This document shows positions 8,348-16,323 of a DNA stretch of 64,000 nucleotides, piece after piece; within the stretch, counting starts at the first letter, position 1, and each line of letters opens with the position of its first letter. The notes beneath the pieces are model-generated. The model saw only the letters and a list, made by a program, of their open reading frames with translations. It ran no database searches and was not told where the DNA came from. Origin of the DNA: Deltaproteobacteria bacterium (GTDB lineage Bacteria > Myxococcota_A > Polyangia > Nannocystales > Nannocystaceae); contig JADJEE010000012.1 of assembly GCA_016709225.1 (NCBI GenBank), forward strand, positions 2,523,501 through 2,587,500, given 5' to 3'. The position numbers and the translations under genes are program-made.

Positions 8348-9004
8348 TCAGCGCCGAGAATTCGCGCGAACGGCGACAATCTGCGACTCGCCCCACGTGA
8401 CGGTGGCCAGAATCTCGCGTTTCGCGCCGAGGCCCGCGCCGGCATGGAGGTGCGCGAGTAGCACTCCACGATCCATCACCAGGTTGTCCCCAACCTCGAG
8501 CCACCGATCCGGGGCAAAGACCGCACGGGAACTCGCCACCGAAAAGCCGCTCTCATCCGCATATTCATGGCGTTCGGCGAGCTTTTTACGCCACGTGGGA
8601 TCGTCGGTCCTGGCCCGCACGACCCCACCTTTGTCGACAGTCGACGCCAGTGCGAGCTCGAGGAAGCTCGCGCGCTTTTGCCGCGGTTCGACCATCGTCA
8701 CCGTGCACGGCGAGGCGGCCGCAACGATCAGCGCTGGGAAGCCGCCGCCCGACCCGACGTCCAGCCAGGCCGTCGTCGGTCCCACGATCCCGGCCCGCAT
8801 CGCGCACGCGATGGTCGCGATGCCGTCTCCGAAGTGCGGCAGCAGGGCGGCCTCGTCGTGGGCACCCACGAGGTTCATCGCCCGACCGTAGCGCAGCCAC
8901 AGATCGCGTAGCGTCAGCAGCCGCGCGAGCGCAGCGTCGTCGAGCGGGACCGCGAGTTCCTCGCCGATGCTCTGCAGCTGTTCGCGCACGACCCCCACGA
9001 TCAT
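8348..9004 (-). CDS. rsmG: 16S rRNA (guanine527-N7)-methyltransferase RsmG (GidB)
   Basis: A 218-residue SAM-dependent methyltransferase that modifies G527 in the 530 loop of 16S rRNA; its loss is known to give low-level streptomycin resistance. Visible are WLRYGRAMNLVGAHDE (family W/Y..R..NL.), motif I DVGSGGGFPALIVA and VEPRQKRASFLELA. The ATG at 9004 has a good ribosome-binding site (AAGGA, about 8 bases upstream). rsmG is commonly origin-linked; here it is divergent from bioF with 40 bases between starts. It ends next to parS site 2. mnmG, often its neighbour, is absent from the window. Confidence 0.92.
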   Translation of the reverse strand: MIVGVVREQLQSIGEELAVPLDDAALARLLTLRDLWLRYGRAMNLVGAHDEAALLPHFGDGIATIACAMRAGIVGPTTAWLDVGSGGGFPALIVAAASPCTVTMVEPRQKRASFLELALASTVDKGGVVRARTDDPTWRKKLAERHEYADESGFSVASSRAVFAPDRWLEVGDNLVMDRGVLLAHLHAGAGLGAKREILATVTWGESQIVAVRANSRR

Positions 9005-9024
9005 GCCACGTCCTTCGACGCTGC

Positions 9025-9032
9025 AGTATCCT
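9025..9032. promoter_or_regulatory. Overlapping −10 elements of the rsmG/bioF divergent promoter
   Basis: In the 40-base gap between the two start codons, AGTATCCT contains TATCCT on the plus strand (9027–9032) and GATACT on the minus strand (9030 to 9025). The plus-strand hexamer ends 12 bases before the bioF ATG; the minus-strand one ends 20 bases before the rsmG ATG. No convincing −35 boxes were found, so this rests on position and the −10 match only. Confidence 0.4.
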
Positions 9033-9044
9033 GCGCCCGCGCCG

Positions 9045-10199
9045 ATGACCATCGAAGCACGCACCGCCGCGCGTCTCGCCGAGCTCGCTGCGGCGGGCCT
9101 GGCCCGTCGCGCGCCGGCGATCAGCGAGCGCAGCGGCATGCGCTACCGACTCGACGGCCGCGAGGTCGTGGGCCTGTGCAGCAACGACTACCTCGGGCTC
9201 GCCGACGCCCTGGGCCCGGCGCCCGCGTCGGTGAGCGCCGGCGCCGGCGGCTCCCGCCTGATCTGCGGCGACCTGCCGGTCCACCGCGAGGTCGAGCGCA
9301 CGCTCGCAGCGATGTGCGGCTCCGAAGACGCGGTGCTGTTCTCGAGCGGCTTTGCGTGCAACGTCGGCGTGCTGCCGGCGGTGATCGACGTCGACGACAC
9401 GGTGGTGAGCGACGCGCTCAACCACGCCTCCCTCATCGACGGTCTTCGTCTTTCCCACGCCCGCATCGACGTGATCCCCCACGCCGGCACACCCGCGTCG
9501 ACGCCCTACCCTGCGCCGCCGTCGGTGTCGTGGTGGGTGAGCGAATCGATCTTCTCGATGGACGGCGACCGCATCGATCTCGCGGCCCTGCGTGCGCATC
9601 ACGGCCGCGGCGGCGCCAGCTACGTCGACGAAGCCCACGCCTTCGGCCTGTTCGACGGTGGTCGCGGCCTGCTCGCCAGCCACGACGAGTCCGCAACCCT
9701 GACCATCGGCACGTTGAGCAAGGCGGCCGGCGTCGCAGGGGCCTTCGTCGCCTGCTCCGCGACCGTCTGCCGATGGCTGCGTTCGCGCGCGCGCAGCTTC
9801 GTCTTCTCGACCGGTCCGAGCCCCACATCGACCGCGCAGATCGGCCTCGCCCTCGACGTGCTGCGCAGTCGCGAGGGCGATGTCCGCCGTGCTCGTCTGT
9901 GGTCGAACGCGCAGCGCCTCGCGAACCTGCTCGGCGAGGACGATCCGCCCTCGCCGATCTTCCCACTGCTCATCGGCGACAACGCGGTCACGCTGGATCT
10001 CGCAACCGCGCTGCTCGACCTCGGCTGGCACGTGCAGCCGATCCGACCACCGACCGTTCCCCATGGCACCGCACGCCTTCGCATCACCGTGAGCGCGGCC
10101 CACGAGCCCGCGATGATCGACGCCTTCGTCGACGACCTGCGACGGGCGCTCGATCGTCTGCAGCTCCCGCTTCGTCTCGATCGCGGCGCGGCGCCATGA
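9045..10199 (+). CDS. bioF: 8-amino-7-oxononanoate synthase (BioF-type α-oxoamine synthase)
   Basis: A 384-residue PLP-dependent fold-type I enzyme that condenses pimeloyl-ACP (or -CoA) with L-alanine in biotin synthesis. The PLP-binding lysine is K226 in IGTLSKAAG. Other family segments are LCSNDYLGLA, GAGGSRLICG, HASLIDG, SIFSMDGD and YVDEAHAFG. It is about as long as E. coli BioF (384). bioD follows with an ATGA overlap, supporting a biotin rather than KBL or sphingolipid role. No Shine–Dalgarno precedes the ATG; a −10-like TATCCT ends 12 bases upstream. Confidence 0.92.
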   Translation: MTIEARTAARLAELAAAGLARRAPAISERSGMRYRLDGREVVGLCSNDYLGLADALGPAPASVSAGAGGSRLICGDLPVHREVERTLAAMCGSEDAVLFSSGFACNVGVLPAVIDVDDTVVSDALNHASLIDGLRLSHARIDVIPHAGTPASTPYPAPPSVSWWVSESIFSMDGDRIDLAALRAHHGRGGASYVDEAHAFGLFDGGRGLLASHDESATLTIGTLSKAAGVAGAFVACSATVCRWLRSRARSFVFSTGPSPTSTAQIGLALDVLRSREGDVRRARLWSNAQRLANLLGEDDPPSPIFPLLIGDNAVTLDLATALLDLGWHVQPIRPPTVPHGTARLRITVSAAHEPAMIDAFVDDLRRALDRLQLPLRLDRGAAP

Positions 10200-10891
10200 C
10201 ACGCCGCGTCGCATGCGTCGGCACCGACACCGGCGTGGGCAAGACCGAGGTCGTCTGTCGTCTGCTGCGACAGGCTCGTGCGCGCGGCGTATCGATGCTG
10301 CCGTTCAAGCCGGTGCAGAGCGGTGACGACGACCCCGGCGCCTCCGATGCGGAGCGCCTGTGTGCCGCCGCCGGTCGCAGCCGCGAGGATGCCGAGTGGA
10401 TCGCACCGCTACGCTACGCGGCTCCGCTCGCGCCGGGCATCGCGGACGACCCGACGCCCTTCCTCCGGCCGGCCGTCCTCACCGACGGCTTGGCGGCACC
10501 GCTCGCCCGCGCGTGCGCAGCCCAGCGTGAGCTCCTGGCGCGCCATGATCCCGCGTGGCTGCTGGTCGAGCTCGCCGGCGGCTTGTGGGTGCCGATGCCC
10601 GGTGGCAGCTGGCAACCATCGTGGATCACCGCGCTCGCCGACGACGTGATCGTGATCGCGCGCGCGGGCCTGGGCACCATCAACCATTGTCTGCTCACCA
10701 TCGATGCCCTGCACGCGCTCGGGCTCGAGCCGCGCGGCGTCATCCTCTGCGAGTGCGTCGCCCCCGATCCCTCGAACGAGCACAACGCGGCAGTCATCAC
10801 CGCTGCCCGGGCCATACCCGTCGTCGGCACGCTGCACCACCGCCGCGACGACGACGATCTGCTCACACCCTTGCTGCGCGCACTCGCGTGA
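10196..10891 (+). CDS. bioD: Dethiobiotin synthetase (BioD)
   Basis: A 231-residue ATP-dependent enzyme that closes the ureido ring of dethiobiotin from 7,8-diaminopelargonate and CO2. The P-loop GTDTGVGKT occupies residues 9–17, followed by the substrate-loop lysine in FKPVQSG. VELAGGLWVPM is the counterpart of the usual E-G-A-G-G segment with an altered first part. The ATG overlaps the bioF stop (ATGA), so translation is coupled. bioA and bioB are not in the window. The stop codon lies in a run of GCGTGA/GCGTGC hexamers, 25 bases before the convergent mnmE end. Confidence 0.92.
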   Translation: MTRRVACVGTDTGVGKTEVVCRLLRQARARGVSMLPFKPVQSGDDDPGASDAERLCAAAGRSREDAEWIAPLRYAAPLAPGIADDPTPFLRPAVLTDGLAAPLARACAAQRELLARHDPAWLLVELAGGLWVPMPGGSWQPSWITALADDVIVIARAGLGTINHCLLTIDALHALGLEPRGVILCECVAPDPSNEHNAAVITAARAIPVVGTLHHRRDDDDLLTPLLRALA

Positions 10892-10916
10892 GCGTGAGCG
10901 TGCGCGTGCGCGCGCC

Positions 10917-12212
10917 TCACTTGCCGATGCAGAAGCGCTCGAAGATCCGCGCGAGCACGGCTTCGCCGACCGGCCCCAACGACGAGCGCCCAACGATTTC
11001 GTCGAGCCGCTGCTGCGCCGCGCGCAGGTGAAACGCCGCCAGCTCCGGCGCGCCACACGACGCATCGGCGAGCGCCAGCTCCTGCGCGGCCTCGCGGGCT
11101 CGATCGCGGTGTCGCTCGAGACCGATCCAAGCCGCGTCGGCGTCGCCGTCGAAGCAGGTCGCGAGTCGCGATCGCAACGCGTCGAGGTCCTCGCCGCGAT
11201 CGCTCGCGACGCCGATCCACGCCGCCCGCCGACATCCGAGGTCACGCTTGCTCTCGACCTGCAGCGTCGGGACCGCCAGCTCCGGCGACGCGACCGGTTC
11301 GGCGTCTGCGGCCTCGATCCACAGCACCACGTCGGCACCATCGAGCTGCGCGGCGGTTCGTTCGATGCCCGCGCGCTCGATCGCATCGACGGCCTCGTGC
11401 ATGCCCGCGGTGTCGACCAACACGCAGCGATGCCGCCCCACGGTGAGCTCGGCCTCGACGTAGTCCCGTGTCGTGCCCGGCTGCGCCGAGACCAACGCCC
11501 GTGGATACCCGAGCAACGCGTTGAACAGCGTGCTCTTGCCGGCGTTCGGCGGGCCCGCCAACACGACCCGCGAACGCGAGCGCGCCCTCAGCCCTGCGGC
11601 ATAGCGATCGAGCCAGGTCTGCACGCGCGCGCGCAGCCCACCCAGCTCGATACGCCAGCGCGACACGTCGACGTCGCCGATGTCCTCGGGAAAGTCGAGG
11701 TGCGCCTCGATCTCCGCGCGCAGCCCCTCCACCGCCTCGACCAACGCCTCCACCTCGCGGCCGAGCTCGCCGGCGACCAATCGCCGCGCCTGATCCACCG
11801 CCGCCTGTGTCTGCGCGCCGATGAGTGCTGCGATGCCCTCGGCCTGCTCGAGCGTGAGCCGCCCCGACTCGAATGCGCGTCGTGTGAACTCGCCGGGTCC
11901 CGCCGCCACTGCGCCGTGCTTCAGGCACGCGGCCACGACCTCCTCGACGTTCACCGCACCGGCGTGCACGTGGAACTCGACCACGTCCTCGCCGGTGAAC
12001 GAGTGCGGGCCCAGCATGCCCACCACCAACGCCGGCTCTCGCGTGACGCCACCGAGCGCGAGGCGGCGCTGCACGAGCCGCCTGTCGTCACCGACCGATG
12101 CGCCCATCGACGCCGCGATCTCGAGCGCCCGCGGCCCCGACAGCCGCACGATCGCCACGCCGCCATCGGGCGTGCCGGTCGCGATGCCGACCAGGGTCGT
12201 CCGCGCAGCCAC
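10917..12212 (-). CDS. mnmE: tRNA modification GTPase MnmE (TrmE)
   Basis: A 431-residue GTPase that, with MnmG, places the 5-carboxymethylaminomethyl group on wobble U34 of tRNAs. The N-terminal folate-binding domain begins GIATGTPDGGVAIVRLSGP. The inserted G domain has G1 GPPNAGKST (about 218–226) and G3 DTAG. The G4 position reads SKRD where N-K-x-D is usual. The C-terminus FCIGK carries the catalytic cysteine typical of MnmE. It is the last gene of the rpmH–rnpA–yidD–yidC–khpB–mnmE run, 17 bases after khpB. mnmG is not adjacent. Confidence 0.95.
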   Translation of the reverse strand: MAARTTLVGIATGTPDGGVAIVRLSGPRALEIAASMGASVGDDRRLVQRRLALGGVTREPALVVGMLGPHSFTGEDVVEFHVHAGAVNVEEVVAACLKHGAVAAGPGEFTRRAFESGRLTLEQAEGIAALIGAQTQAAVDQARRLVAGELGREVEALVEAVEGLRAEIEAHLDFPEDIGDVDVSRWRIELGGLRARVQTWLDRYAAGLRARSRSRVVLAGPPNAGKSTLFNALLGYPRALVSAQPGTTRDYVEAELTVGRHRCVLVDTAGMHEAVDAIERAGIERTAAQLDGADVVLWIEAADAEPVASPELAVPTLQVESKRDLGCRRAAWIGVASDRGEDLDALRSRLATCFDGDADAAWIGLERHRDRAREAAQELALADASCGAPELAAFHLRAAQQRLDEIVGRSSLGPVGEAVLARIFERFCIGK

Positions 12213-12229
12213 GACGCGACCGCGCCCGC

Positions 12230-12787
12230 CTACGCGCGCGCGTTCTTCTCGCCACGGTCGCGGAACACGACCACGTGACGTCGACGCCCCTCACCCTCGG
12301 ACTCGGTGGCGAGGCCATCGATGTCGAGGATCGTCGTGTGCACCACGCGTCGCTCCATCGCGCTCATGGGCTCGAAGTGGTACGGCTCGCCGGTGTCGAG
12401 CACCTTGGCGGCGGCGTTCTGCGCCAGCTGACGCAAGGTCTTCTCGCGACGCGTGCGGTAGCCGGCGACGTCGAGGGTGATGCGCATGCGCTCGATGTCC
12501 TCGGCCTGGAGCACGCGCAGCGTCAGGTACTGCAGCGCGTCGAGGGTCGCGCCGTGGCGACCGATCAGCAGGCCGCCGTCCTCGGGCGTCGCGTTGAGGT
12601 CGCAGTGCAGACCCTCTTCCTCGATCTCGATGTCGACCTCGACCTCGACGCCGAGCAGGCCCAGCACGCTCTCGAGGAACGACCGAACGATCGGCACGGC
12701 CTTCGCGAAGCTCTCGCGATCGCCGACGCTCGCGGGCGCGGCCTGGGTCGTTGGGGTCTTGGTGCTGCTCGGTGTCGTCTCGGACAT
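12230..12787 (-). CDS. khpB: KH–R3H RNA-binding protein KhpB (Jag/EloR)
   Basis: A 185-residue single-stranded nucleic-acid-binding protein usually encoded beside yidC. A short Ser/Thr/Pro-rich N-terminus is followed by a KH domain with the GxxG loop in LLIGRHGATLDALQYL. An R3H domain with RRVVH (R-x3-H) follows. The separate Jag_N domain of Firmicute homologues is missing. The ATG at 12787 has GGGAGAA upstream as a ribosome-binding site. The C-terminal tail is Arg/Glu-rich. In other bacteria these proteins bind mRNAs and influence cell-wall synthesis; the role here is inferred from that. Confidence 0.9.
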   Translation of the reverse strand: MSETTPSSTKTPTTQAAPASVGDRESFAKAVPIVRSFLESVLGLLGVEVEVDIEIEEEGLHCDLNATPEDGGLLIGRHGATLDALQYLTLRVLQAEDIERMRITLDVAGYRTRREKTLRQLAQNAAAKVLDTGEPYHFEPMSAMERRVVHTTILDIDGLATESEGEGRRRHVVVFRDRGEKNARA

Positions 12788-12941
12788 GCTCGCTTCTCCC
12801 GCCATCATCTCACTGGTGATGGCCACGCGCGAAGCAACCGGCGACAACCGGCGCCCACGCGCACGAAATCCCTGCTCGCCGTGGCTGTTGCGCCACCCTG
12901 GGCCGCGCACGCGCGCGGCGCTCGAGCCCTCATCGGCCGCC

Positions 12942-14585
12942 TCATGTCGAGGGGGCCGCCTGATCGTTGCCCCGCACGCCGACCTGCACCGCCGTCTGCA
13001 CGATCGACAGCAGGATGTTGGCGAAGATGTACACCGCCAGACCCGATGGCAGGAACAACATGAACAGCGTGAACATCACCGGCATCATCCAGCGCATCAG
13101 CTTGGCCTGCGCGGGATCCATGGTGTTCGGCATCATGCGGTTCTGCACCACCATCAGCACGCCGAGCGCGAGCGGCAGGATGAAGTAGGGATCCTGCTTG
13201 GTGAGGTCGGGCAGCCAGAGGAAGGTCTGGTGCACCAGCTCGACCGCCGCCGACAGCATCGAATACAGCGCGAACCAGATCGGCAGCTGCACCAGCGTCG
13301 GCAGGCAGCCCGCCAGCGGGTTCACGCCGGAGCGGGCGAACAGCGCCTGCATCTCCTGGCCCTGCTTGACGCGGTCGTCCTCGTACTTCTTCTTGATCTT
13401 CGCGATCTCGGGCTGGATCTCGCGCATGCGCTTCATCGAGCTCATCTGCTTGAGCGTCAGCGGCAGCGTCGCCAGCTTCACGCAGACCGTGAGCAGCACG
13501 ATCGCGATGCCCCAGCTGTGGGTGAGGTCGTAGAACCACCGCAGCATGCCCAGCAGCAGGCGCCCGAGTGCCTCGGACAGTCCGCCGAACAGACCCCAGT
13601 TGATCGACTCCTTGAGCTCGAGGTTCGACACCGAGACCGCATCGAAGGCCTGCAGCTGCTCGAGCTCCTTGGGGCCGATGAACAGGCCGAACTCGTGGGT
13701 CTGGCTCTCGCCCGCGTTGAGCGTGACGACCCCGGTCGACAGTCGGTTCTCGACGAAGCCGCCCTCACCCGCTCGGATCTCGCAGTCGCTCGCAGCTTGC
13801 GTCGGCACCACGAACAGCCCGAAGTACTTGTTGTCGACGCCGCCCCACTGCACCGGACCGGCGTAGCTGACCGGGCCGTCCTCGACGTCGCCTGCGTCCT
13901 CGTCCTCGAAGTCCTCGCTGGTCTGGCACAGACCGCGGCTGACGTCGTACTGGCTGTCGCTGCCGCCGACCCGCGTCGACACGTGCAGGCGATGGTCCTG
14001 CGCCGCGTTGCTGCGGTTGGTGACGGTCACGGTGAGCTTGGCTTGGTAGCCGCCGAGCTGCTCGAAGCGCTCGGTGACCTCGACGTCGCTGCCGCGGTAG
14101 CCGAACGTCACGAAGCTCGGGCCCTCCTCGCGGAGCTCGTAGCTGGCGTTCTTCGGGATCTTCACGTCGCTGGCCGCGTCGGCGAAGCTGACCTCGAGCG
14201 TCGGCGCGCCGCCGAGCTTGAGGCTGTCGGTCGCGGTCAGCTCGCCCTGGAACTGCTTCGAGAGCAGCTCGATCCCGCCGAGGATGCCGCCGCGCGCCGG
14301 TGAGCGGTTGCTCAGGCGCAGTGCGCTGACGTCGTTGCGGAGCTCGCGATCGACTGCGGCGATGTCGGTGCGCACCGGCTCGTCGTCCGCTTCGTCGACC
14401 GCCTTGGCGTCGGTCTTCGCGTCGGTCTTGCCCTCGGGCTTGGTGTCGGTCTTACCGTCGGCCTTGCCCTCGAGCGCCGCGATCTCCTCGGGCGTGCGCT
14501 CCGGCTTGGGGTTGAGCCAGTCGAACGCGACGAAGATGATCGCGCACAGCGCCAGGGCAATGAGCGCGCGTTGTTGGAAGCTCAT
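12942..14585 (-). CDS. yidC: Membrane protein insertase YidC
   Basis: A 547-residue Oxa1/YidC insertase that inserts and folds inner-membrane proteins with or without SecYEG. The N-terminal membrane anchor (ALIALALCAIIFVAFDWL) is followed by a Lys/Asp/Thr-rich linker and the large periplasmic β-domain. The conserved insertase core begins about residue 370 with LTHSWGIAIVLLTVCVKL and includes KQMSSMKRMREIQPEIAKIKKKY and NPLAGCLPTLVQLPIWFALY. The ATG at 14585 overlaps the yidD stop (ATGA). A 154-base gap separates yidC from khpB, large enough for an internal promoter, though none was recognised. Confidence 0.96.
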   Translation of the reverse strand: MSFQQRALIALALCAIIFVAFDWLNPKPERTPEEIAALEGKADGKTDTKPEGKTDAKTDAKAVDEADDEPVRTDIAAVDRELRNDVSALRLSNRSPARGGILGGIELLSKQFQGELTATDSLKLGGAPTLEVSFADAASDVKIPKNASYELREEGPSFVTFGYRGSDVEVTERFEQLGGYQAKLTVTVTNRSNAAQDHRLHVSTRVGGSDSQYDVSRGLCQTSEDFEDEDAGDVEDGPVSYAGPVQWGGVDNKYFGLFVVPTQAASDCEIRAGEGGFVENRLSTGVVTLNAGESQTHEFGLFIGPKELEQLQAFDAVSVSNLELKESINWGLFGGLSEALGRLLLGMLRWFYDLTHSWGIAIVLLTVCVKLATLPLTLKQMSSMKRMREIQPEIAKIKKKYEDDRVKQGQEMQALFARSGVNPLAGCLPTLVQLPIWFALYSMLSAAVELVHQTFLWLPDLTKQDPYFILPLALGVLMVVQNRMMPNTMDPAQAKLMRWMMPVMFTLFMLFLPSGLAVYIFANILLSIVQTAVQVGVRGNDQAAPST

Positions 14586-14881
14586 GGGCGGATGCTTTCG
14601 GCGTCGGGCGTCGGAGCCCCGAGGCAGCGATGCGAAACGACCGGCGGCACCGGATCGAACCCACCGCGATGGAAGGGATGGCAGCGACCCAGTCGTCGCA
14701 GGGTCAGCCACGAACCGCGACCCAGGCCGTGCTGTTGCAGGGCCTCACAGGCGTAGTGCGAGCAGCTCGGCGTGAAGCGGCAGCGGGGCCCGAGCCACGG
14801 CGAGACCACGCCTTGGTACACCCGCAGCAACGCGATCGCGGCGCGCGTCAACCCGCGGTGGATCGCCGTCCACCAGCTCAT
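14582..14881 (-). CDS. yidD: Membrane protein insertion efficiency factor YidD
   Basis: A small 99-residue membrane-associated protein that assists YidC-dependent insertion. The family signature is plain: hydrophobic YQGVVSPWLGPRCRFTPSCS, then HYACEALQQHG, and GRCHPFHRGGFDPVP. Cysteines at the CRFTPSC and GRCHP positions are conserved. The start overlaps the rnpA stop and the stop overlaps the yidC start, both as ATGA. Confidence 0.95.
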   Translation of the reverse strand: MSWWTAIHRGLTRAAIALLRVYQGVVSPWLGPRCRFTPSCSHYACEALQQHGLGRGSWLTLRRLGRCHPFHRGGFDPVPPVVSHRCLGAPTPDAESIRP

Positions 14882-15303
14882 GCGTGCGCTCCCCGAGGAG
14901 CCTGCAGCTGCGTGCACACGCGCTGCATGTCCTTGGCGATCGTGGCGTAGTCGGTCTCGGCTGCGTTGCGCTTGGCGACCCAGACCATGTCGATGCCCGG
15001 CGGCACCAGGGTGCGACAGCGACGGAACGCCTCGCGAACCCAGCGCTTGATGCGATTGCGGACCACGGCGACGCCGACCTTGCGCGTGACCGTGACACCC
15101 AGTCGGGGCGCGGACAAGTTCGCCGAGGTGGGGTTGCGCACGATGAACACCAAGAAGTGTCGCACGTGCTGGCGGTTGCCCTGACCCTGCACGCGCAAGA
15201 AGTCGGCGCGGCGCCGCAGGCGAAACGCACGCGCGAACCGCTGACCCCCCCGCACTTGCCGTGAACCGATGGCCGGGGCCTCGATCACGGGCGCACAGCT
15301 CAC
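14878..15303 (-). CDS. rnpA: Ribonuclease P protein component (RnpA)
   Basis: The basic protein subunit of RNase P, which matures tRNA 5' ends with the catalytic RNA M1. Family marks are FRLRRRADFLRVQ near the N-terminus, RLGVTVTRKVGVAVVRNRIKRWVREAFR (the RNR helix, split here for brevity) and the acidic/Gln end. The GTG at 15303 overlaps the rpmH stop as GTGA and gives 141 residues. GTGs at 15288 and 15255 would give 136 or 125 residues, closer to the usual 110–130. I favour the overlap because the next two junctions are also 4-base overlaps. The gene for the RNA subunit is not in the window. Confidence 0.92.
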   Translation of the reverse strand: MSCAPVIEAPAIGSRQVRGGQRFARAFRLRRRADFLRVQGQGNRQHVRHFLVFIVRNPTSANLSAPRLGVTVTRKVGVAVVRNRIKRWVREAFRRCRTLVPPGIDMVWVAKRNAAETDYATIAKDMQRVCTQLQAPRGAHA

Positions 15304-15449
15304 TTGTGGCCGGTCGTGACCGTGAGCCGCTTGCGGCCGCGACGACGACGTGCGGAGAGAACCTTGCGGCCGTTCTTCGTCGCCATGCGCGCGCGGAAAC
15401 CATGCGTTCGCTTGCGGCGGGTGTTGTGCGGCTGATACGTGCGCTTCAT
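15300..15449 (-). CDS. rpmH: 50S ribosomal protein L34
   Basis: Forty-nine residues beginning MKRTYQPHNTRRKRTHGFRA and containing MATKNGRKVL and RRRRGRKRLTV; this is an almost canonical L34. It opens the minus-strand operon into rnpA, yidD and yidC. A σ70-type promoter lies about 165 bases upstream, leaving a leader of roughly 155 bases. The initiation site (AGGACTCCGCC before the ATG) contains AGGA. The association with rnpA and dnaA is the classical origin gene order. Confidence 0.97.
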   Translation of the reverse strand: MKRTYQPHNTRRKRTHGFRARMATKNGRKVLSARRRRGRKRLTVTTGHK

Positions 15450-15613
15450 GGCGGAGTCCTCGAACCAGGAATGGGGTCTTTGGGGTGGCGCTGCTCCGGG
15501 GGCGATCGAGAGAAGGTATCGCGCGGGCAGCTGCCGGCTGCTCCGCGGACGCCCGGGGGGCGACCGTCGTTCGGCGCAGCAGTCTGGGACCCCGAGGGGT
15601 CGATGGGGCGCGA

Positions 15614-15642
15614 TCGATAGCAGCGCTCCCGGGGGGTGTCAA
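15614..15642 (-). promoter_or_regulatory. σ70-type promoter for the rpmH operon
   Basis: On the minus strand, a perfect −35 TTGACA (15642 to 15637), a 17-base spacer and TATCGA (15619 to 15614). Transcription would begin near 15607 and read into rpmH. Confidence 0.75.
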
Positions 15643-16016
15643 ACACTCTCGGACCCCCTGCGCCAAGCGCCGCGCACCGGCGCCACGTCGGCCTCGAAAC
15701 CCGCCGCGACGGCAGCAATTCCGGATCGGCGGGCGCGCCGGATTTGGCACGGGACCTCCGGCGGGTGAACTGCTGCTTTGCCGAGGGCCCGCGAACTGGC
15801 TTGGCAAGCCAACCCGAGCGCACGCGACGTCGCAAGTCGGCTTGCGATGTGGGCAGTACCGGGGTCACCCCCTCTGCACTTCGAATTGTGCCGTGATCTC
15901 GACCAGATCGAACCCGCTTCGAGAAGCCCGAGGACGACGTCGGCGCGGCTTTGCGCCGATCTTCGGATCGAAGATCAATGATCCTCGCGACTTCGAAATT
16001 TCCCGAACGACGAGGC

Positions 16017-16045
16017 TTGCAGCGTCACAACCAGGTGAGTATTAG
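16017..16045 (+). promoter_or_regulatory. σ70-type promoter for dnaA
   Basis: TTGCAG (16017–16022), a 17-base spacer, then TATTAG (16040–16045). The predicted start near 16052 leaves a leader of about 270 bases with weak DnaA-box-like sites, compatible with autoregulation. Confidence 0.65.
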
Positions 16046-16323
16046 GCAACCCCCTCGGGGCGGCGCGACGAAGAAGCGCCTCGAAACGTCGATCCCACGT
16101 ACGCGACCAGCTGCGTTCGAACGACGTGGCATTTGCGTGCCCTGGTGCGCAAAAGGCCCTTCCCACGCCCCTTCTTCCCTCCGCGGCTGTGCCGGCAGCC
16201 GCCCCGGGATGCATGCCCATGAGGGTCTGTGGACAGCCCCCCCTCCTCCCCAGGAAATCCACTCTGATTCTCGCGACTTCAACTGGAATCCACGACGACC
16301 CGAGTCCTGTGGATCGGAGGCCC

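Larger units (their letters stand above)
15450..16323. other. Intergenic region between divergent rpmH and dnaA
   Basis: These 874 bases hold no gene. They contain the rpmH promoter (minus), the dnaA promoter (plus), and two inverted repeats side by side: TGGCTTGGCAAGCCA (15797–15811, 7-bp arms) and CGCAAG-TCGG-CTTGCG (15831–15846). The dnaA leader holds two weak DnaA-box-like sites, TGTGGACAG (near 16225) and TGTGGATCG (near 16309). The area around 15965–16045 is less GC-rich than its surroundings. It could contribute to the origin, but the dnaA–dnaN spacer is the better candidate. Confidence 0.6.

Noticed and set aside
6575..8461. A 628-codon plus-strand frame overlapping the rhomboid gene and the parS region
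   Set aside because: Arg/Gly/Pro-rich translation with no family match. It runs through the palindromic repeat and both parS sites, and conflicts with the rhomboid frame.
10886..10916. GCGTGA/GCGTGC hexamer run after bioD as a microsatellite
   Set aside because: Only about four imperfect units, with no clear functional placement apart from including the bioD stop.
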